Both the position numbers and the translations under genes were made by a program. Under the pieces are notes generated by a model, which was not told where the DNA came from, made no database searches, and worked only from the letters and a program-made list of their open reading frames with translations. This document shows, piece by piece, positions 45,003 through 55,452 of a stretch of 64,000 bases of DNA. The first letter of the stretch is position 1. The number at the start of each line of letters is the position of its first letter. Origin of the DNA: Oidiodendron maius Zn (taxonomy: Eukaryota; Ascomycota; Leotiomycetes; Myxotrichaceae); NCBI GenBank assembly GCA_000827325.1, contig KN832870.1, positions 1,798,001 to 1,862,000 of the forward strand, given 5' to 3'.

Positions 45003-48000
45003 AGCTTCGTCTGGAGAGCCAACGAGAGTCGCAAATCGTTTCGAGATAAGTATTCCCAGTATTTTGATCTCATCGGAGGAACCAGTACAGGCGGGTGAGC
45101 TATTAATTAATGACCTACCTAGGAAGTAGTGGCCCCTTAAACTCACTATTCTAGGATCATCGCCGCCCTCCTTGGGCGGCTGGGTTTGACTCCCGGAGAG
45201 GCTATCGCAATATACAAAATGGTTGCCGCGGCGGCATTTAGACCGAAGCACTGGATCTCAATCCTTGTCGCACTGAGCGGCATGTTCTCGGCCAGGTCAC
45301 TTGAGAATGCCATCAAGTCCGTGATGGAGGATTTTTGCCGTGATCCTGCTGGTATTTCCCGGAGTCTCGAGGGGTTGGCACAGTCACCGGCAGAGACTTG
45401 TCCACATCGAGATCAAGTCTTTCGAGACGAGTCATGTTGCAAGGACGTATGTCTACTCGTCATGTCAGCAGGAAGTGATTTGTTTCTAACGTCAATAGCG
45501 CTGTCTTAGCAATAACAAAACACAATCTCAAACTTTATTTAGGACATACGAGACTAACAGCAGGTTAAAAGATTGTAAGACCTGGGAAGTTGTGCGGGCT
45601 ACATCATCGGCCGCGACGTACTTAAATCAATAAAATGCTAACTGGATGAGGTCGAATTCATCGACGCTGGATTCGGCTGTAACAACCCATCCAACGTTCT
45701 ACTTCAGGAGGCAAGACGGTTGTTCCCCCAGGCCGGAAACATCCAAGTGGACAGCATCAGTACCGGCTTGGGAATGTCGTTACTATCAAAAATACCAGAA
45801 TTTCGATATTGCAAGCCCTCAAGATGATGGCAAGCAGCTCCAGCAGAGTAGCCCAAGAGATGGAAATGCTTTACCGGGATAGCGACAACTATTTTCGTTT
45901 CAACGTCGAACGAGGCCTTGAAGATGTCACCCTCTCTGACTGGGAGGAAATAAGTACGATAACTACGCATACGCACAATTACATCCTTGAGCACGAGAGC
46001 CGACTGCAAAGATGTGCGCTTCAGCTGGTCAGATCCAACACTAGAGTTCCAGAAGCAAGCCAACACAATGCACCTGAAGTATGACAAGATGTCCCAATGA
46101 GCGATGTAATGGAGGAAATCTCGCACCCTGAAGCATTTTCTGACGATACGAGGTAAGAGAACAACGATATCTTATCATACCATACTAAATTATCAAAGAG
46201 CCTACCTGCTAACTATTCTATCATGTCGCCAGACCGGAGATAGAACCCAGACATGGGCAAGACATCGGTTCTCACGACACAGCCTCCAAGACTAAGACTT
46301 GAATCTTCACTGTCCATTTAGACTCAAATGAGGACTAAGTCTGGAGAAGAGATCTTGAAATGTCTCTCCTCTCCATACTTCAACCAGGAAACCGAAGACC
46401 CCACCAGCCAAGAAGGTCTGCACTCTGTGGTCTGGGCGGGTCGGGCAAAACTGAAATCGCAGTGCAGTTTGCTCAGGATTACCGGCCCTGCTATAGCGCG
46501 GTATTCTGGGTCAACGGAATGGACAAACCGCATCTAATTAACGGGTTTTCTCTTATCGCCCGACATGCCGGCGTTGGGACGATGCAAAGCTTGGAAGGAA
46601 ACGTAGAAGCTGCGAAGAATTGGTTGACCCAGAATGACGGATGGCTCCTCATCGTCGACAACGTGGATTCGGACGATGGGCTCAATGCCTTACACCGTCA
46701 GTTCTTCCGAGTTGGAATGAAGGCACGGTTCTGATGACAAGCCGAAACGACTTGGTTAAGCTACAGTGGAACACGGTCGATGTTGCCGGCATGGACCATA
46801 CAGAAGCACGGCAGCTTCTTCACCGCATCACCAATATTACAACCGAGGTCGAGGGGGCAGCATCGGAGTTGCTCAAATCCCTGGGGTATCTGCCATTGGC
46901 CATTGATCAGGCTGCATCTTACATTAGAACAGCTCAAATATCCATTGCAGAATACCTCAAGCTGTACTTGAGAGAGCGCTCCGAATATCTACAGGAGTAC
47001 CCGTCGACGCAGTACAACTTTCGGAGCCGAGAAACCGTTATGACAACCTGGACTATCTCCTTCGAGATCATCAAGAAGGATTTCCCCGAAGCTGCGTTGC
47101 TCCTACAGATGCTGTCACTTCTACAGACTGAGGATATCCCGATTTCCATCATCGAAAGTTGTTTAGTGGGACAATACTACTGGGCTTCCGAATGGAGAGT
47201 TTCAGGAAGCCCCGAAAGATGAACAGTGGGTATCACCACAGCTGAGGAGAGTTCTGTGTAGCCGGAAAGGCTCCATAGATGCGAAACGAGTGATAAGAAA
47301 GTCTCCTTCATTCGAAGCGGCGTCGACTCGACCTCCATCTACATCCATCCTCTTGTCCATTACTGGGTGGCAGAGAGCATCAAGGAAAAGAACACCAGAG
47401 AAGAGCTCACGCTTTGTCTTCGTTTGAGAAGCAGGACAGAATCGCCCCTTGTTTGCCACGTTCTTACGGAACCCGAGGGCTTGAGGAGAGCGAGTTGGGA
47501 ATCTGGCCGTGGAGGAATACACAAAGTTTGCGAGTCATGTAAGAACATGTCTGGTTCTCGCTACGAAATTAGATAGCGGCCGGTTCTCTCCGTCGTGGGG
47601 CTACCTCTGCTACAAGTCCTTGAGTATTCTACTTTCGGGAACATCCACGAGGACTCTAGTATAGCCGACCTATTCCTAGAAATGCTTGATCGAGCGGACT
47701 CGGACGGTTACATAACCACCTCGGCGCAAATCTGGGAGTTGAAGCGCTCAGACTTCTGTCGCTGCAAGAAGAGTGGCCTTGAACGTTGCCAAAAATGCTG
47801 TCTGGTTCTCTCGAATCGTTGTCAACTATGAGACACCAGTACCAAACATTCACCGAGAACCCAAAGTCTGGCATTCCTTCTCTCTTTCACTAGCCATCAG
47901 CCTCATCACTATGCAGAGAATCCCTCTGGAGTCCTCCGGTAACAGATGAAATCCAAGAATTCATGCTACCCGTCACAAAAGCCTCGTGGATGGGAAGATA

Positions 48001-48210
48001 TAGCCTAGCTCTGGCTGAGTACCTTCTACTGAAGTCTGCGGTTGAGGCTGACAGCAAGATTTCGATATCTCACACTCAAAGAATTCACGCGGTTTGGAGC
48101 GAGTTCAAGGAGCTGTGTGCCGAAAAGTCCGAAGAATGTCGCCCGCGCGGCTTTCTACGTCTCTCATGTGTGAAAAGCGAAGCGCTCGCCATTCTTGAAA
48201 CACGGTGAAT
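45003..48210 (+). pseudogene. patatin/NB-ARC (NLR-type) gene, broken and 5'-truncated
   Basis: The patatin part starts abruptly after repeat copy B: FVWRANESRKSF, then the Ser nucleophile motif DLIGGTSTGG, an intron (45095-45154) and IIAALLGRLGLTPGEAIAIY. More patatin pieces follow in shifted frames (WEVVRATSSAATYL; FIDAGFGCNNPSNVLL near 45659, with the Asp of the catalytic dyad). The NB-ARC part has P-loop GLGGSGKTEIAVQFA (about 46430), WLLIVDNVD, TSRN and LGYLPLAIDQAASYI, with a frameshift near 46720. A degenerate, TPR-like helical region follows to 48210. Intact fungal proteins of this design act like NLR immune receptors in heterokaryon incompatibility and are known Starship cargo. This copy has at least three frame breaks and no 5' end. 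Confidence 0.8.
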
Positions 48211-48490
48211 GTCTCGATACAAAACCCGGTTCAATTATGGTCTCATGAGTGTTGCGTCATCCGATAAATCAACAAGCTTTTGGATGCCGGAATGACAGAA
48301 GATGCCGAAAAGTGCACTATCAACGTCAAGATGGCCTACCAGAAAGTGGGACTTCGGTGCAACGGCGCTGATTGAGCGTTGCAATTAATGGAGATTTCAA
48401 AGGTTTGTTCCACCTTCTATCAGACCTCCTACCTTAGGTACATGAAATCACCATTGGCTTGCGGATGGCGAAGACGCTAATGCAGGTATA

Positions 48491-48805
48491 GTGCAGAACA
48501 ATGCTTCATCCGCGAGAAGATTCCAGATATTTGTGAAAACTCTGACCAGTAAATCAATCACAATCGAAACAAGACCCTCGGGCACGGTGGATGTGCTGGT
48601 GAGTCGCGCAAGTGCTGCTGCAACGCCTCTTCACTGCCGTAGTGACGGTTGCAAGATATACAGTCGAAATTATGCGCGAGTGACGTTCGTTTGTGCTGCT
48701 GCAGGCTTTCGTCGCTGCCAAAAGATTGATCGCAGAGAATACAATGTTCATAGTGCCAAAGTTTTTACACCAGTGATTCGACTTTTCAGATGTATTCAGA
48801 AGTAA
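48491..48805 (+). pseudogene. ubiquitin-like N-terminal fragment
   Basis: Residues 10-34 of this frame (48518-48592) read QIFVKTLTSKSITIE and then RPSGTVDVL, which matches the first strand, turn and second strand of ubiquitin (QIFVKTLTGKTITLE...PSDTI). The Met before Gln is replaced by Phe, preceded by a short Ser/Arg stretch, so the domain is internal or fused. Similarity stops at a GTGAGT that could be a splice donor (48600). The remaining two thirds of the fold are not found. It lies just after the NLR relic. Confidence 0.55.
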
Positions 48806-49481
48806 TAATGTGAGTCGACAGTCCTATTATGCGTGTGACGAATGGAATGTCGGCATAGCAGCTATGTCGTATAATAATGCCGTCCAATGATCCAAGAGTG
48901 TCTTAAGTGAGGTATCTACAAGATTTCACTGGCGCTGAAAACATCCTATCCTCAAAGGCATGACTGCATCCTCAAAAGACATGACTGAGCCCTGGAATCT
49001 CAATCCTTATAAGTGTACTCATCTTACGAAGACGCTTTGGAAGGTGATGCACTCTGGCACCCAATCTCAACGTTCCCAAGGACACTCAGAATGTAACAGC
49101 AGCTAATATTGTACTCAAGCAAACACGCTGACCGCTTCTCCGTCAACCGGTATAAATTTCCTGCTTTGCGATTCGAATCACGATGTCGAACGTAGTCTCG
49201 AAGATAACACTGTTGTAGTATATTAAGCAGTTAGTGGATATCTATTAAAGCTTGAATAGCTTCAAAGATAGTGCATCAGTTAGGTTAGAATCCCTTACTT
49301 TTATTGGCTAATAACCCTTTGTAATCTGACCCACTATTACATTTATTTTGAGAGGGGGAGTAGTATATATACAGAAAACCGTAATATCAATATCGCGAAT
49401 CATTCCAACTATATATTCCTACACACCAGAACCTATATTCTTGCCTTGCCTCTATACAGAGCAAAAAGTGAACCGGTCTAA
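48806..49481. other. intergenic between ubiquitin-like fragment and block copy 3
   Basis: No coding sequence recognised. The last 100 bp (from about 49380) resemble the flank outside block copy 2 (AAAACCGTAATAT..., ACACACCAGAAC), so the repeat family extends into it. Confidence 0.4.
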
Positions 49482-49496
49482 ATAACCATTAGACTA

Positions 49497-49697
49497 TCCC
49501 CTCGTCCGGTAAGAACTAGCCACGCTAGCAGGGATATTTTGTCCAATAATACGACTCATTTTACCGCTTACTCGTTGCATAACTGACTGAATTAGGAATA
49601 GTTGTTCATAATTTTATGTATTATATTCAGGAGCAAATCATCATACAGGAGTAGGGAAAACCCTACTAGCGTGGCTAGTTCCTACCGGATGAGGGGA
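49497..49697. mobile_element. 201-bp MITE with TA target duplication
   Basis: Terminal inverted repeats of at least 32 bp start TCCCCTCGTCCGGTAAGAAC on the left; the right arm matches with two changes. TA flanks both ends (49495-49496 and 49698-49699), as in Tc1/mariner-type elements. Removing the element and one TA restores the block sequence known from copy 1, so the insertion site is directly confirmed. Confidence 0.85.
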
Positions 49698-49802
49698 TAC
49701 GACTTTCGCGACGCGATTAATATTCCAACCCCTGTATCCCGCTATTTAAGTCCCCAACTCCCGTTTTGCCCTGCCCCGTTAAATTTCTGCTCTAGTCGTT
49801 CC

Positions 49803-49878
49803 GTTACGTAACCCGGTCACCCACCTAGCTGCGCTAACTTAACTTTGCTGTTGCTTGTGTTAAGCCGGGTTACGTAAC
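49803..49878. mobile_element. 76-bp hairpin element (mini-MITE)
   Basis: Perfect 14-bp inverted ends, GTTACGTAACCCGG at 49803 and CCGGGTTACGTAAC at 49865. It is absent from block copies 1 and 2 at the matching place. No coding capacity. Confidence 0.6.
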
Positions 49879-49965
49879 CGAACCACTAACTAGTTATCCG
49901 CTCGTCGTCTCACATAAATCCTCTTTCTGAACACACGCTTTAGTATTTGTCCTACATATCCAACC

Positions 49966-51288
49966 ATGACTCCCGGCAAGCGCAAGCAGACGGACCAGCA
50001 GCCGGAATCTTCTGATTCCCCTCGACGAAAGTCTGCACGTATTGCGAAACGAACTGAAAATTCGGCACCAGGTGAAAGTTCGATTCAACAGCAGTCGCGA
50101 GGCTTATCTGTTTTGTCCACTATCACCGCGGCTTCTGAAGATTGGACGACTTTAGCAGAAGAAGCAAGGAAAAGGATAAGTACATACAAGACCAAGGACC
50201 GTCCTAATGAAAAGAAACTTCAGCCTTCTTTTAATGCTTTCTTAGAATGGCTACCAGAGGGGGGCCGAGAATCTATGGCTAGAGATATTAGTAATGCAAA
50301 GACAGATGAAGATCTCTATTCTGTCTTCAACAATCTAGTCACTGGCCTTGCAGTACCAAGTAAGCCTAGAGTATTATAATAAGTAGACATCACTAATCCT
50401 TAGTATAGTGAAAGCCCGCTCTCGAAAATCTTCGGTTACAAGTTCACCACACCCAAAACGACAAGAAAATGCAGAGATTGTGGCAGGAAGCCTAGATATG
50501 CCAGAAGCTCGCGAAAAAATCTTTCGAGAAAGATGTCGTCGACGTGATAGCCATCGTTGTGTTATAACTGGTAGCATGCACATTGGTCATTGGAATGAGC
50601 TTGGCCGCCCAGAGGTCACAAAAAAAACGAAGGTTGAAGTTGCGCATATAATTCCATTTTCTTATGGATCATGGAATCAATCATCAGTAATATATCCTTA
50701 ATGCCTTAACTGTGTTAATACTAACTAAAGCAAGCAGGCACCAAGTGATACTTCAAAAGCATGGGAAGTGCTTTACCGATGTTTTCCTAATGTTCGAAAG
50801 GCTGGAATGCAAGTTGAAAGCATTAATGACATTTCAAATGGAATATCACTTTCGTCCTACTTGCATAGCGCATTTGGAGATTTCTCTCTTGCTTTTAAGG
50901 CTACTGTTAGTATACCCTAGTAAATTTAGTATTGGTTAAGTTTACTAACAAATGTATGTATTATTAGGAGAGTGACAATGTGTATGAGCTTAAAACTTTT
51001 GCTGAATACCCAGATGATTTGGAAAGTCTTCTCCCAGAGAGTCGCCGAGTTGAATTTAGAAGGGCAGAAGATGCACAAGAGTTAGAGCTCCCAAATGCTG
51101 TCCTTTTAGACTGCCATTATAGACTCGCAGAGATTCTAAATGCATCTGGTATGGCTGAGATAATTGAGAAGCATCATCGAGATTGGGAAGAGATCAAAGG
51201 CAGTGCTGGCGACTCGCTCAAAGAGGATGGTGGAACAGATATTGGGCATATGTTAAGCGTTGCCTTGTGGGAACGTGTTGTTGGTTGA
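49966..51288 (+). CDS. HNH endonuclease-domain protein (HNH_2 type), intact
   Basis: Four exons (49966-50359, 50409-50686, 50738-50905, 50968-51288) join in phase to 386 residues. The N-terminal 130 residues are basic then helical (TPGKRKQTD, PRRKSARIAKR; LQPSFNAFLEWLPEGG). The HNH module has CVITGS, VEVAHIIPFSYGSW (first His), then ISNGISLSSYLHSAFGDFSL (Asn and second His). A C-terminal helical region follows (LDCHYRLAEILNASGMAEII). Fungi carry many such HNH proteins of unknown role, often near transposons. It lies directly behind block copy 3, suggesting its promoter or even its mobility is shared with the DUF3435 gene. A decayed paralogue lies at 43.7-44.7 kb. Confidence 0.85.
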
Positions 51289-51660
51289 AAACCTAAGTTT
51301 TCTTCTAAAAAACTGTTGAGTGTCTGTGATGGACCTCCTAGGCACAAGCAACGCCACATGTCCCTACGGGCGCGTGATAGCTGTCCACAGAACCCACGGG
51401 TTGTACTCCATGTCCCTACGGGCGCATGATGAGAGCTTATTCCTACGGGAGGCTGGCAAAGTCGAACTCCCACCTGTACGTGGTGCCAGCTACGAACTGC
51501 AATTTCAATCTTATCGCAGAGCTAACGGGAGACAATCGCATTTCAATACACTGCGGTTCGCAACAGCAAACTAGTAGACCAAAGGACTGTTAAACTATTA
51601 TCGCAACGGGGTAGGAAACCCATCCGATGTACGATTTACCTGACTGCAAAACAGGCCCTC
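51281..51660 (+). repeat. CTACGGG dispersed repeat, copy C
   Basis: It overlaps the last codons of the HNH gene and runs through its 3' flank. It shares TTGGTTGAAAACC and TGTTGAGTG with copy B and its second half with copy A. The 84-codon open frame at 51320 is part of the repeat. Confidence 0.7.
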
Positions 51661-52989
51661 CAGCACGACAGATCACATACAACTTTCCTCGATGTGGAAT
51701 CGATGCCTCCCTCGAACGATCAGAGCGGCTCCGCCCATCACTCTCCAGTTCCAGACATTGGTGAAAACTCTATCTTAAGTGTTGGTACGAACTCGTTGAC
51801 CTTGGATACCAGTTCATTCCACTGTTGGCGGCACCCATCGGGGGTACCAGTACTCGTCTCGCTTGGAATTATAAGATAGGCCCGGATGTAGTTGTCCTAA
51901 ATCTTGCTGACTTATCCCTTTAGAGAGACTTGTTCCGGAGGAGTATCCGTACTTTATAACTAGCTTACATCTGCCTGTACCGAACTGCATATCGCCTTAT
52001 CGTCCTTATCCTTTGCATGCGCGCGGAGCTTCTTCAAGAGTGTCTTGGCATCCTTCGGCTTCGTCGTGCCTACTGCAGGGCATTGCGAAGGAACAGCTTC
52101 TTACAACGTCTGCCTATGCAAAGTCTTCTACCAAAACTGACTGTCGCGATGGAAGAGACTGCCTGCGCCTATCGACCGTAAGGGAACAGGTTGCGGGGCG
52201 AACAGCGGTTGTTTCTGCTGTCGTCTGGCTGGCCGTGAGAGTCTTTGGTGGTTGTAGCTGTAGATGCTGCCCACCATAATTATGATGTGCCTAAACTCGC
52301 GCTATATGATTAGTGGATAGGTTGCCGAGTGGAGCCTTGATGCTGACCTTTAATTCGTATATCATCGTCTTTGCTCGGTAAGAAGGCCTGTGGACTAGGA
52401 TTTCCCAGAGTTGACGGAGCGGGACGTGGATACCGGCCTCTTCACTGTCATCGATAAATGGGTATTAGCTTTTCGGTATTCTGATTCTCGGTGTTCTGTG
52501 AGCCCATACTCTGTAAATTTAGTGGCTAGTTAATAAAAAATATTCCCAACACCCTGAAATGGAATGGAGGCTTAATAAGTTCAACCACCGGAGGGCGAAA
52601 TACTGATTAATCTATGACAGTTGGAAAAGCTAGGCTGGCAAGCAGGTTCACAACTGCACTTACTTCCGTACATTCATTTAACCAAGGTCGCTCCGCTTCA
52701 CTTTTCTTTATTCTTTAAATAACTTTGCCGAAGACACCTAGATGCAAGTCACCTAATACCCTATCAAAGGCGAGGGTAGCAAGGAATCTAGTAAATCATC
52801 GAATTCTCCTCCATCCTCGCCCCCTCACATTCTCCTCCGCGGCCTTCCAGATCTCCTCAACCACCTCGCGATCTCGCCACCGTCTCGCCGCGGCCACAGC
52901 CGCAATCAACCTCGTTACCTCAATACATCTGCACTCTTCTTCGCCTAAAGCACCACGTCCCTAGACAATAATAAAAGATTACAAAAGCG
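51661..52989. other. intergenic, no gene recognised
   Basis: Short open frames (51694, 52013, 52725) lack domains and consistent splice sites. The last 250 bp are Pro/Ser-codon and CT-rich and may be a 5' leader of the DEDDh gene. Confidence 0.35.
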
Positions 52990-53814
52990 ATGTCGAAGAT
53001 TTACTTCCCACAAAATGGGTTAGAGCAGCTACAGTCAATTTTCGGCCTTCAAAATAGTCCTATATGGGATGCTGTCATCGTCTCTTTCGACCTCGAGCTG
53101 TTAAAACCCGGAGCACCTGATATCTCACAGATGGGCGTTTCAATATTGGATACTCGTTGCCTCTCTTTAGATATATCCAAATCAACAGGATCGTTACTTA
53201 CACGACACTTCGTTATTGGGGGACAAAAGAGAGGTGGACAGAAGAGATTCCGAAGAGAGCGAATGAAGTTTTACTTTGGGACTTCAGAGTACCGTACTGA
53301 CGATAGAGTAAATGAAGTTATTTTGAAGCAACTCTATATACAAGATGAGATTAAAGGCCAAGAATACCGCAAGATTATCCTCGTGGGCCATGGACTTCGG
53401 AGTGATCTCGCAGTCCTTCAAAAGCGAGGCATTTTCATTCAAGAGATTCCTACTATAATCGCTAAGTTTGATACAACATATATTGCTACGGAAGTCTTGG
53501 GCATCAAGTCCAGCCTTTATCACTTACTAAAAATACTCGACTGCCCTCATGAAAACATGCATATCGCTGGAAATGATGCAAATTACACCCTGCGAGCTTT
53601 GTTACTATTGACCTACTACGGGCTACGACCATTAGTTTCTTGTCTGGACGCAATTAAGTATTTGAAATACTTCAAGTATTTAGGGCTAGAGCGTCTGCCC
53701 GATATAACAGAGAGAAACGCAATGATACGGGCATCGAAACCTGTATGGCGACGCGAAGACTTTACCTTGATTGCTCTAGATAGTGGAAGCATTTCATTCC
53801 TCGTTGACACTTGA
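52990..53814 (+). CDS. DEDDh 3'-5' exonuclease-like protein (Gfd2/YDR514C-like)
   Basis: A single exon of 274 residues. The RNase H-fold acidic residues are in order: SFDLELL (Asp34, Glu36), ILVGHGLRSDLAVL (Asp139), and HIAGNDANYTL (His191, Asp196), giving a complete D-E-D-Dh set. The spacing, the FDTTYIA strand and the SLYHLLKILDCPHENMHIAG segment match the Gfd2/YDR514C-like nuclease domain found in many fungal proteins. Substrate unknown. The protein is near the minimal domain size, without extra domains. A relic of the Stc1-like gene follows within 120 bp. Confidence 0.82.
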   Translation: MSKIYFPQNGLEQLQSIFGLQNSPIWDAVIVSFDLELLKPGAPDISQMGVSILDTRCLSLDISKSTGSLLTRHFVIGGQKRGGQKRFRRERMKFYFGTSEYRTDDRVNEVILKQLYIQDEIKGQEYRKIILVGHGLRSDLAVLQKRGIFIQEIPTIIAKFDTTYIATEVLGIKSSLYHLLKILDCPHENMHIAGNDANYTLRALLLLTYYGLRPLVSCLDAIKYLKYFKYLGLERLPDITERNAMIRASKPVWRREDFTLIALDSGSISFLVDT

Positions 53815-53933
53815 ATAAATGCTTATCTCAAAGAGCAGCAGTACAAGCTTTGCGAAAAACAGATACTACCGATCTCCGTTACCACCGACGCTCCTTCCTG
53901 CCTCGACCCGCCACGACCAGCCACTCTACACTT

Positions 53934-54055
53934 GACAAAGACATTGTGGCCATTCCGGAGATTGGCGAGAGTGGTGAAGTCGAGGAGACGGGACCCTGCT
54001 TTGTGCTGGGCCACTTGGTGGAAAGGCCTGGAGAGTGAAATCCACACTCTGTCTT
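53934..54055 (+). pseudogene. fragment of the Stc1-like gene (copy of 3000-3122)
   Basis: The frame reads DKDIVAIPEIGESGEVEETG then PCFVLG, against DKDIVAAPEIGENEEVEEKG then PCFVVPG in the gene at 2566-3615. The DNA stays similar through the splice donor and the first bases of the intron (ATCCACACTCTGTC), so the copy was made from genomic DNA, not mRNA. The zinc-binding part is missing. Confidence 0.85.
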
Positions 54056-54159
54056 ATCTTACCCAAGGCTTATCATGGTAACCAAAAATTGGATACCTAG
54101 TACGGCGAAACGTGATTCTGGTACTGCATTGTGAGGCTTAGTCTCGCACAGGAATTGTT

Positions 54160-54371
54160 TAGTCCGTTGGTTTCACTAGGACAATGTCCATAGTTACTTA
54201 TCCCCATCACCGCGTAAAGGTGGACTAATGATAGGGTGCAGGAATCGAACCTGCAACGCCTGCTCTCTAGCAAAGGACGGAAAACCATGCGTCCGTAGCG
54301 GCATGGAACATACCCCGTATGGTATGCTGGTGCTCATCGCGCTATGCGCCCGTAGGGACAAGGAGCATAGG
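54160..54371 (-). repeat. tRNA-derived SINE-like repeat, copy 1
   Basis: It is a nearly identical inverted copy of 57747-57963. On the minus strand it has a perfect T-arm (GCAGGTTCGATTCCTGC, including a B box) and a CTCCTTGTCCCTACGGGCGC head that links it to the CTACGGG repeat family. The acceptor and D arms are not tRNA-like enough for a working gene. Confidence 0.7.
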
Positions 54372-54378
54372 CCATTAG

Positions 54379-55254
54379 CTAGCTCTCCACTGCTGGGGAG
54401 GGGATTTTAAAACCCATATCCAGCCATATCCGTCTAGCAATCTCACCTAATTCCCGTTTGGAGAGGATTAAGTCCTTCTCTGCCGTTCCTTTCCGTGGTT
54501 CTCGCTCAAATAGTTTCTTAAAAGAGAGGGAAATTGTTTTGCTAGCCACTGGTCGTTCTTGTGCTAGTGTTACACGCACCATCTGAACCTCAGAAGCTCT
54601 CCGCGGGTGTTCTGCTCGTGTATCCTTCTCCTGTGTTGTATTCGTCCATACACTGAAGAAAATCTCTTCTCGTACACGAGAAATCTTAATCGTGACGACT
54701 TGTGCCACGTGCGACTCCTCATGCTCAAGCCATATCTTAGCATTTAGTGCTAGTGCTCTCGGCGACTCTGATGCCCCAGCCTCTACGGCGAATGTAATGT
54801 ATCTTGGACCACTCAGGGTCCAGGATTCATCAGGCGATTTTCTGACGTTGTTCATCTCTACCGCCGGCCCTCCTTGTGTGACAAGTTCATCCGCGCATTT
54901 CATAGCCTCAAGTTTTCGATCTATTAGCCGGCCAAACAAGCGACTCGCTCTTTCATGTGGGTAGCCAGGCATCGTGATAAACAGTGCTTGCCGGTCTTCA
55001 AGATATAATATCTTGCCGTGTCCAGGAAGTAATGGTTCGTCGTCATCGTTGTCGTCGTAGTCGTCGAAGTTAATGAAGCTCGAGGCGGGGAATCCCATAA
55101 TGAGAATAGTGTAATCACAAAGTGAATCACGATCCGGGGCAATATAGAAGTCGCGTATAGCTTGCCTTAGGTCCGTTAAATTTGTGAAGTGAATCGTTTC
55201 TTCCACATCTAGTAGCCCTTTAAGATCAACGTTAGATCCTATAAGGGATTCCAT
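54379..55254 (-). CDS. E-A-G-x-S-E-S family protein 2 (possible PD-(D/E)XK-type nuclease)
   Basis: A single exon of 291 residues. The core reads RYITFAVEAGASESPRALAL, AKIWLEHEESHVAQVVTIKI and IFFSVWTN, parallel to gene 1 at 42174-43179. The C-terminus has helices ending ELGEIARRIWLDMGFKI. An acidic loop (DDYDDNDDDE) occurs near residue 66. It is intact, and starts about 200 bp inside block copy 2, as the DUF3435 gene does behind copy 1. Function unknown; the nuclease-like reading rests only on motif order. Confidence 0.72.
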   Translation of the reverse strand: MESLIGSNVDLKGLLDVEETIHFTNLTDLRQAIRDFYIAPDRDSLCDYTILIMGFPASSFINFDDYDDNDDDEPLLPGHGKILYLEDRQALFITMPGYPHERASRLFGRLIDRKLEAMKCADELVTQGGPAVEMNNVRKSPDESWTLSGPRYITFAVEAGASESPRALALNAKIWLEHEESHVAQVVTIKISRVREEIFFSVWTNTTQEKDTRAEHPRRASEVQMVRVTLAQERPVASKTISLSFKKLFEREPRKGTAEKDLILSKRELGEIARRIWLDMGFKIPSPAVES

Positions 55255-55452
55255 AGTGTTGATAGTGATATTGTCCTGAAGTTAACTAATAGCCCTATAT
55301 GATATATCATATATAGAGGAAAGATATTCAAGAGACTTAAACTTCTAACTATCTTAATACTCTATATATCTAAACAAACCTATTACTGATGCTTTCATCT
55401 CAGTTACGTCATACCATATGACGTTAATAGGGGCATTCTATGGCCTCGAGGC

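Larger units (their letters stand above)
49482..49925 (+). repeat. shared upstream block, copy 3, interrupted by two small elements
   Basis: After removal of a MITE (49497-49697) the sequence reads TAACCATTAGAC, then CGACTTTCGCGACGCGATTA, then the TATCCCGCTATTTAAGTCCC segment, as in copy 1. A second hairpin element (49803-49878) follows. The similarity fades near 49925, 40 bp before the start codon of the HNH gene. It has the same orientation as copy 1. Confidence 0.75.

Noticed and set aside
51320-51574. 84-codon frame after the HNH gene
   Set aside because: It lies within the dispersed CTACGGG repeat, and related frames in copies A and B are broken.
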